A stretch of 64,000 bases of DNA from Reichenbachiella faecimaris (GTDB lineage Bacteria > Bacteroidota > Bacteroidia > Cytophagales > Cyclobacteriaceae), in assembly GCF_900176375.1 (NCBI RefSeq), contig NZ_FWYF01000001.1, positions 186,001-250,000 on the forward strand. The letters run 5' to 3'. Each line of letters starts with the position of its first letter. Within the stretch, counting starts at the first letter, position 1. The notes beneath the pieces are model-generated. The model saw only the letters and a list, made by a program, of their open reading frames with translations. It was not told the DNA's origin and ran no database searches. The translations under genes and the position numbers were made by a program. This document shows positions 61,939-64,000 of this stretch, piece by piece.

Positions 61939-64000
61939 CTATTCGTCTTTCAAAGAAAGCACTGGATTTGCTCTTGCTGCCATGATTGCCTTGTATCCAG
62001 CAGTACAAATGGCAATACCAAAACTGATCAGTAACGCTATGGCAAAGATCAAATAGGACAATTCAATCTTGTAGGCAAAATTATCGAGCCAGTCATTCAT
62101 TACTATATAGCTGACAGGCCCCGCAACTATGAATGAGATAAAGACCAGAATGACCATTTCTTTCGAAAATATTTGAAGCACATTGAAAGTACTTGCCCCC
62201 AACACCTTTCTCACTCCAATTTCTTTGGTCTTCTTGTTGGCAATGTATGAGATCAATCCATACAAGCCCAGACACCCAATGAAAATAGCAATGATTGAAA
62301 ACAATTTGAACATACTACCCATATTCTTTTCTTCTTCGTACCAGTCAGCCACTTGCTTGTCAAAGAAGTAAAAATCATAAATGTCCTTATTGAATACCTT
62401 CTCCCACTCTTTTTGTACAAATGCCAGTGTTGGGTCTACTTCATCTACTCCCTTTCCTGCAGAGTTGATTTTCACTGCCATTTCGTAGAACATTCGGGGA
62501 TTGTTCATAAAAATACAATACGCAAAGTCCTGATGCAATGAGTGCGTATGGAAGTTTTCAACCACACCTACAACTTGCATATCTCTATACCATCCACCTA
62601 TCTTTTCTCCAATGACGTCTTCTGGATTCGAATACCCAAGCGCTTCAGCTAATTTTCTATTGACCAAGATTCGACTGGTATCCGTTTTCTCCACCCATTC
62701 TCCTACTACTAGTTTCAATCCATACATGTCAAGAAAATCCTTGTCGCCAAATTTGAAGTTGACACGCACATTTTCACCTTCAGGTATGCTGTGGTGACTA
62801 ATATGAGAATTTGAATTGGATGTACCCATAGGAGCGCTCAGAGTAAAAGACACTTGTTTGACATTTGGGTTTGACAGCAAATTGGTCTTTAAGCGTTTGA
62901 GATCCTCTTCATTTTTGTTTGGTAAATCAGTAAGGATGATATTGTCTTTTGTAAAGCCCAAATCTTTGTTCAAAAAGAAATCCATCTGAGTCTGAACCAC
63001 AATAGTCCCTATGATCAAGACCTGAGTAATTATAAATTGAACAATGACCAGTACCCTTCTGAAAGACAAGAAACCACTACCATCCTTTACGTTGAATTTA
63101 GTTCGTAAAGCAGCTATTGGATTCAGTTTGGACATGGACAATGCGGGATAGATTCCTGCCAATAGACCTATGATCAAAATATTAATAACCAGAAATAGAA
63201 GTGTATTGGGTTCTTCAAATAGATTGATCCAAAGCTTGTAGCCCAAAATATCTTCCAAATAAATAAGCAAAACCTCAGCGAATATCAAACCTATAAAAGA
63301 AGAAATTAATGTGATAATTAAGGTCTCAGATAAGAACTGTATGGCCAGCTGATAAGATTTTCCACCCAAGGTTTTTCTGATGCCAATTTCTTTAGCTCTT
63401 TTGATAGACTGTGCTGTGGTGAGGTTGATAAAATTGATGGCAGCAGTGATAATTAAAAATATGCCTATAACTCCAAGTGCTTTAATGAACTCCATGGAAA
63501 TCGACTTTTCATTATAGTTGTCAAACTTTTCACTAAAGTGTATATCACTAAGTGGTTGCATGAGATACTTGCCATCAATAGAAGCGCCTTCTCCGTGGTA
63601 TTTTTCCACGAATCCGACAAGTAACTCCTCAAAATTATCCACATCATAATTATCTGGAACAAGTACATAACAGTTGGTGGCAGAACTGTTGCTCCCCCAA
63701 TTACCCTTTCTGTAATATGGATTTATCCCATCCAGATGTTCATAATGAACAAACACATTGAAAGGCATATTGGTCGTTACTTTATAGTCTTCCACCAATC
63801 CTTTGACTGTCAAATCCAATTCGTTTGCGAATAATATTTGTCTTCCCATGGCCTCATTGAGGTTAGCGTCATTGAGACTGAATAACTTCTTGGCCTGAGA
63901 TCTGGATAACACGATTGAGTTGGGCTCATCCAGACAGTTATTAGGGTTTCCTTCAATAAATTCGAAATCGAAAATTTGAAAGACACTAGACTCTGCAAAT
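61939..64000 (-). CDS. MacB-like FtsX-family ABC transporter permease, N-terminus beyond the window
   Basis: The frame is open to the right edge, so the true start lies outside; a GTG at 63912 is only an internal codon. The visible 686 residues include the periplasmic MacB_PCD part (FAESSVFQIFDFEFIEGNP at the very edge), an FtsX core with GIRKTLGGKSYQLAIQFL, and a second copy (GVRKVLGASTFNVLQIFS), giving the eight-helix duplicated permease of Bacteroidota antibiotic/peptide export or lipoprotein systems. The ATPase is not in view. Substrate unknown. Confidence 0.93.
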   Translation of the reverse strand, partial: FAESSVFQIFDFEFIEGNPNNCLDEPNSIVLSRSQAKKLFSLNDANLNEAMGRQILFANELDLTVKGLVEDYKVTTNMPFNVFVHYEHLDGINPYYRKGNWGSNSSATNCYVLVPDNYDVDNFEELLVGFVEKYHGEGASIDGKYLMQPLSDIHFSEKFDNYNEKSISMEFIKALGVIGIFLIITAAINFINLTTAQSIKRAKEIGIRKTLGGKSYQLAIQFLSETLIITLISSFIGLIFAEVLLIYLEDILGYKLWINLFEEPNTLLFLVINILIIGLLAGIYPALSMSKLNPIAALRTKFNVKDGSGFLSFRRVLVIVQFIITQVLIIGTIVVQTQMDFFLNKDLGFTKDNIILTDLPNKNEEDLKRLKTNLLSNPNVKQVSFTLSAPMGTSNSNSHISHHSIPEGENVRVNFKFGDKDFLDMYGLKLVVGEWVEKTDTSRILVNRKLAEALGYSNPEDVIGEKIGGWYRDMQVVGVVENFHTHSLHQDFAYCIFMNNPRMFYEMAVKINSAGKGVDEVDPTLAFVQKEWEKVFNKDIYDFYFFDKQVADWYEEEKNMGSMFKLFSIIAIFIGCLGLYGLISYIANKKTKEIGVRKVLGASTFNVLQIFSKEMVILVFISFIVAGPVSYIVMNDWLDNFAYKIELSYLIFAIALLISFGIAICTAGYKAIMAARANPVLSLKDE

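Overview
The window looks like a chromosome segment of a marine-type Bacteroidota, most likely Cytophagales. Supporting signs are two proteins with type IX secretion (T9SS) C-terminal sorting domains, a SusC/RagA-style TonB receptor with a carboxypeptidase-like plug extension, a LytTR regulator paired with a beta-propeller/Y_Y_Y sensor kinase, MacB-like FtsX permeases, a CusA/CzcA-TolC fusion and a TANNTTTG-type promoter. Genus cannot be fixed from the sequence alone.

Region 1 (1-11.5 kb, all minus strand) is a heavy-metal resistance block. A CadC-like ArsR repressor with two upstream inverted repeats leads into merTP, a GDCCVxC protein, a Fur-family regulator, a small Cys/His-rich protein, a CzcA pump fused to its own TolC, a periplasmic adaptor, an isoprenylcysteine-methyltransferase-like membrane protein, a CDF-like transporter, a HYC_CC_PP protein and a CusA pump cut by the window edge.

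Region 2 (11.6-20.6 kb) is the most unusual part. Short unrelated genes, nearly all on the minus strand and often about 16 bp apart, are separated by copies of one 15-bp repeat (TTCGTTTTGTGAGAC, always on the plus strand). Over much of the stretch there is one gene per repeat interval, as in a cassette array. The far end carries a serine recombinase with degenerate repeat copies upstream. The larger cargo proteins have nuclease-like signatures (two HEPN-like RxxxxH proteins, a DUF4365-TPR protein, and a protein with a degenerate HD-like N-terminus and a PD-(D/E)xK-like C-terminus), so the island may carry defence functions. Three genes without a clean repeat at their stop codon instead end in palindromes.

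Region 3 (20.8-32.2 kb) holds an inositol-monophosphatase/kinase pair, an orphan four-helix-bundle sensor, and a long operon: a small basic protein, an FnIII-TM protein, an SSS symporter, a 40-residue membrane peptide at 29354-29476, a non-canonical aspartate-carbamoyltransferase-like enzyme, asparagine synthase, an M20 carbamoylase-like hydrolase and an isochorismatase-like hydrolase. Its promoter overlaps a palindrome and a MarR gene lies upstream. Together they look like uptake and metabolism of a ureido or amide compound.

Region 4 (32.3-64 kb) is ordinary core genome: gyrA, mnmA, FKBP isomerase, LpoB with a COG3014-like lipoprotein, a TonB receptor, a T9SS subtilase, outer-membrane proteins, an atypical SDR, an orphan ParA, a two-component system, a YadA-head-like repeat protein, a thioredoxin, a degenerate TrpF-like protein and an FtsX/MacB permease cut by the right edge. 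No rRNA, standard tRNA or CRISPR array was seen.
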